Assembly (NCBI GenBank): GCA_024195265.1
Contig: JAJLRJ010000013.1
Location: forward strand, 12,909,322-12,973,321
From: Dendrophyllia cribrosa
Lineage: Eukaryota; Cnidaria; Anthozoa; Scleractinia; Dendrophylliidae
Direction: 5' to 3'
DNA: 64,000 bases
The translations under genes and the position numbers were made by a program. Positions 61,106 through 64,000 of this stretch are shown in pieces. The stretch's first letter is position 1; each line of letters opens with the position of its first letter. The notes under the pieces were generated by a model. It saw only the letters and a program-made list of their open reading frames with translations, was not told the origin of the DNA and did not search any database.

Positions 61106-64000
61106 ACTTAAACCATCACCAATCATAACTACACGTCATCCAACATCACCGTAGGTCACCCAATGTCGCTAGACATCATCTAACATCACTATTCGTCATC
61201 CAATGTCGCTAGACATCATACAGCATCACTAGGCATCATACAGCATCACTAGGCATCATCTAACGTGACTAGACATCATCCAACATCACTAGGCATCATA
61301 CAGCATCACTAGGCATCATCTAACGTGACTAGACATCATCCAACATCACTAGGCATCATACAGCATCACTAGGCATCATCTAACGTAACTAGACATCATC
61401 CAACATCACTAGGCATCATACAGCATCACTAGGCATCATCTAACGTAACTAGACATCATCCAACATCACTAGGCATCATACAGCATCACTAGGCATCATC
61501 TAACGTAACTAGACATCATCCAACATCACTAGGCATCATACAGCATCACTAGGCATCATCTAACGTAACTAGACATCATCCAACATCACTAGGCATCATA
61601 CAGCATCACTAGGCATCATCTAACGTAACTAGACATCATCCAACATCACTAGGCATCATACAGCATCACTAGGCATCATCTAACGTAACTAGACATCATC
61701 CAACATCACTAGGCATCATACAGCATCACTAGGCATCATCTAACGTAACTAGACATCATCCAACATCACTAGGCATCATACAGCATCACTAGGCATCATC
61801 TAACGTAACTAGACATCATCTAACATCACTAGACATTATCCAACATCACTAGGCATAATACAGCATCACTAGGCATCATATAACGTAACTAGACATCATC
61901 CAACATCACTAGGCATCATACAGCATCACTAGGCATCATGTAACGTAACTAGACATCATCTAACATCACTAGACATTATTCAACATCACTAGGCATCATC
62001 TAACGTTACTAGACATCATCCAACATCACTAGGCATCATACAGCATCACTAGGCATCATCTAAGGTAACTAGACATCATCCAACATCACTAGGCATCATA
62101 CAGCATCACTAGGCATCATCTAACGTAACTAGACATCATCCAACATCACTAGGCATCATACAGCATCACTAGGCATCATGTAACGTAACTAGACATCATC
62201 TAACATCACTAGACATTATCCAACATCACTAGGCATCATCTAACGTTACTAGACATCATCCAACATCACTAGGCATCATACAGCATCACTAGGCATCATC
62301 TAAGGTAACTAGACATCATCCAACATCACTAGGCATCATACAGCATCACTAGGCATCATCTAACGTAACTAGACATCATCCAACATCACTAGGCATCATG
62401 CAGCATCACTAGGCATCATACAGCATCACTAGGCATCATCTAACGTAACTAGACATCATCCAACATCACTAGGCATCATACAGCATCACTAGGAATCATC
62501 TAACGTAACTAGACATCATCTAACATCACTAGACATTATCCAACATCACTAGGCATAATACAGCATCACTAGGCATCATATAACGTAACTAGACATCATC
62601 CAACATCACTAGGCATCATACAGCATCACTAGGCATCATCTAACGTAACTAGACATCATCCAACATCACTAGGCATCATACAGCATCACTAGGCATCATC
62701 TAACGTAACTAGACATCATCTAACATCACTAGACATTATCCAACATCACTAGGCATAATACAGCATCACTAGGCATCATATAACGTAACTAGACATCATC
62801 CAACATCACTAGGCATCATACAGCATCACTAGGCATCATCTAACGTAACTAGACATCATCCAACATCACTAGGCATCATACAGCATCACTAGGCATCATC
62901 TAACGTAACTAGACATCATCCAACATCACTAGGCATCATACAGCATCACTAGGCATCATCTAACGTAACTAGACATCATCTAACATCACTAGACATTATC
63001 CAACATCACTAGGCATAATACAGCATCACTAGGCATCATCTAACGTAACTAGACATCATCCAACATCACTATGCATCATACAGCATCACTAGGCATCATC
63101 TAACGTAACTAGACATCATCCTACATCACTAGGCATCATACAGCATCACTAGGCATCATCTAACGTAACTAGACATCATCCAACATCACTAGGCATCATA
63201 CAGCATCACTAGTTATCATCTAACGTAACTAGACATCATACAGCATCACTAGGCATCATCTAACGTAACTAGACATCATCCAACATCACTAGGCATCATA
63301 CAGCATCACTAGGCATCATCTAACGTAACTAGACATCATCCAACATCACTAGGCATCATACAGCATCACTAGTTATCATCTAACGTAACTAGACATCATC
63401 CAACATCATTAGGCATCATACAGCATCACTAGGCATCATCAAACGTAACTACACATCATCCAACATCACTAGGCATCATGCAGCATCACTAGGCATCATA
63501 CAGCATCACTAGGCATCATCTAACGTAACTAGACATTATCCAACATCACTAGGCATCATACAGCATCACTAGGCATCATCTAAGGTAACTAGACATCATC
63601 CAACATCACTAGGCATCATACAGCATCACTAGGCATCATCTAACGTAACTAGACATCATCCAACATCACTAGGCATCATGCAGCATCACTAGGCATCATC
63701 TAACGTAACTAGACATCATCCAACATCACTAGGCATCATACAGCATCACTAGGCATCATCTAACGTAACTAGACATCATCCTACATCACTAGGCATCATA
63801 CAGCATCACTAGGCATCATCTAACGTAACTAGACATCATCCAACATCACTAGGCATCATGCAGCATCACTAGGCATAATCTAACGTAACTAGACATCATC
63901 CAACATCACTAGGCATCATACAGCATCACTAGGCATCATCTAACGTAACTAGACATCATCCAACATCACTAGGCATCATACAGCATCACTAGGCATCATC
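61106..64000. repeat. Satellite DNA, 20-bp monomers in a 60-bp higher-order unit
   Basis: Three 20-base monomers alternate: AGACATCATCCAACATCACT, AGGCATCATACAGCATCACT and AGGCATCATCTAACGTAACT. From 61261 to 61800 the 60-base unit repeats almost without change. Later variants add or drop whole 20-base monomers, for example the AGACATTATCCAACATCACT insertion at 61830, keeping the register. The left edge (61106-61260) is divergent. The array runs off the window end. No open frames; no spacers. Confidence 0.96.

Noticed and set aside
61106..64000. CRISPR-like periodic array
   Set aside because: The unit is continuous tandem DNA without unique spacers, in an animal genome, with 20-base sub-units. 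It is satellite DNA.

Overview
This window is animal nuclear DNA. An intron-rich REXO1-type gene, Polinton, Penelope-like, LINE and tRNA-derived SINE elements, many short inverted-repeat elements and satellite DNA all occur together. The style of the elements suggests a cnidarian (coral or anemone), but the sequence alone does not prove this.

Region 1 (270-22277) is an old minus-strand LTR-type retroelement (gag, protease, RT, RNase H, integrase) with several frameshifts. A Polinton/Maverick (2969-20476) split it between the protease and RT parts of one reading frame. The insertion is clean: a perfect 6-bp target duplication ACGGTA, about 220-bp terminal inverted repeats, and a near-perfect hairpin at each tip.

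Region 2 is the Polinton. It carries a virus-like gene set: protein-primed family B DNA polymerase, retrovirus-type integrase with chromodomain, packaging ATPase, double jelly-roll major capsid protein, penton-like minor capsid protein, adenovirus-type maturation protease, a parvovirus-like phospholipase A2, a VLTF3-like transcription factor, a fibre-like repeat protein, a two-helix membrane protein and two AT-hook/zinc-finger proteins. The major capsid, ATPase and polymerase genes are open. The minor capsid, pVI-like, pX-like and phospholipase genes carry frameshifts or a 145-bp insertion, and the protease and integrase lack an ATG. The copy therefore looks recently decayed. Shared sequence signals (TATAAATG-like starts, AAACGCA boxes, adenovirus-protease-like cleavage sites, PPxY and PxPxPR motifs) suggest how the genes worked together.

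Region 3 (26800-57271, minus strand) is a complete 13-exon REXO1 homologue. Its exon phases are all compatible and give a 1098-residue protein with an N-terminal CCCH-like finger and a C-terminal DEDDh 3'-5' exonuclease. Its introns hold most of the other repeats: hammerhead ribozyme motifs, a Penelope-like 3' end, a 5'-truncated LINE, a Ginger/KRBA2-like integrase gene, a long inverted-repeat element with 9-bp TSD, two SINEs, a RecQ-like fragment between inverted repeats, a 112-bp minisatellite and several MITEs.

Region 4 (57387-64000) starts 116 bp upstream of the REXO1 start codon. A 3.3-kb foldback element with mirrored minisatellite arms and an 8-bp TSD is followed by a palindromic MITE and by at least 2.9 kb of satellite built from 20-bp monomers in a 60-bp higher-order unit, which runs off the window.
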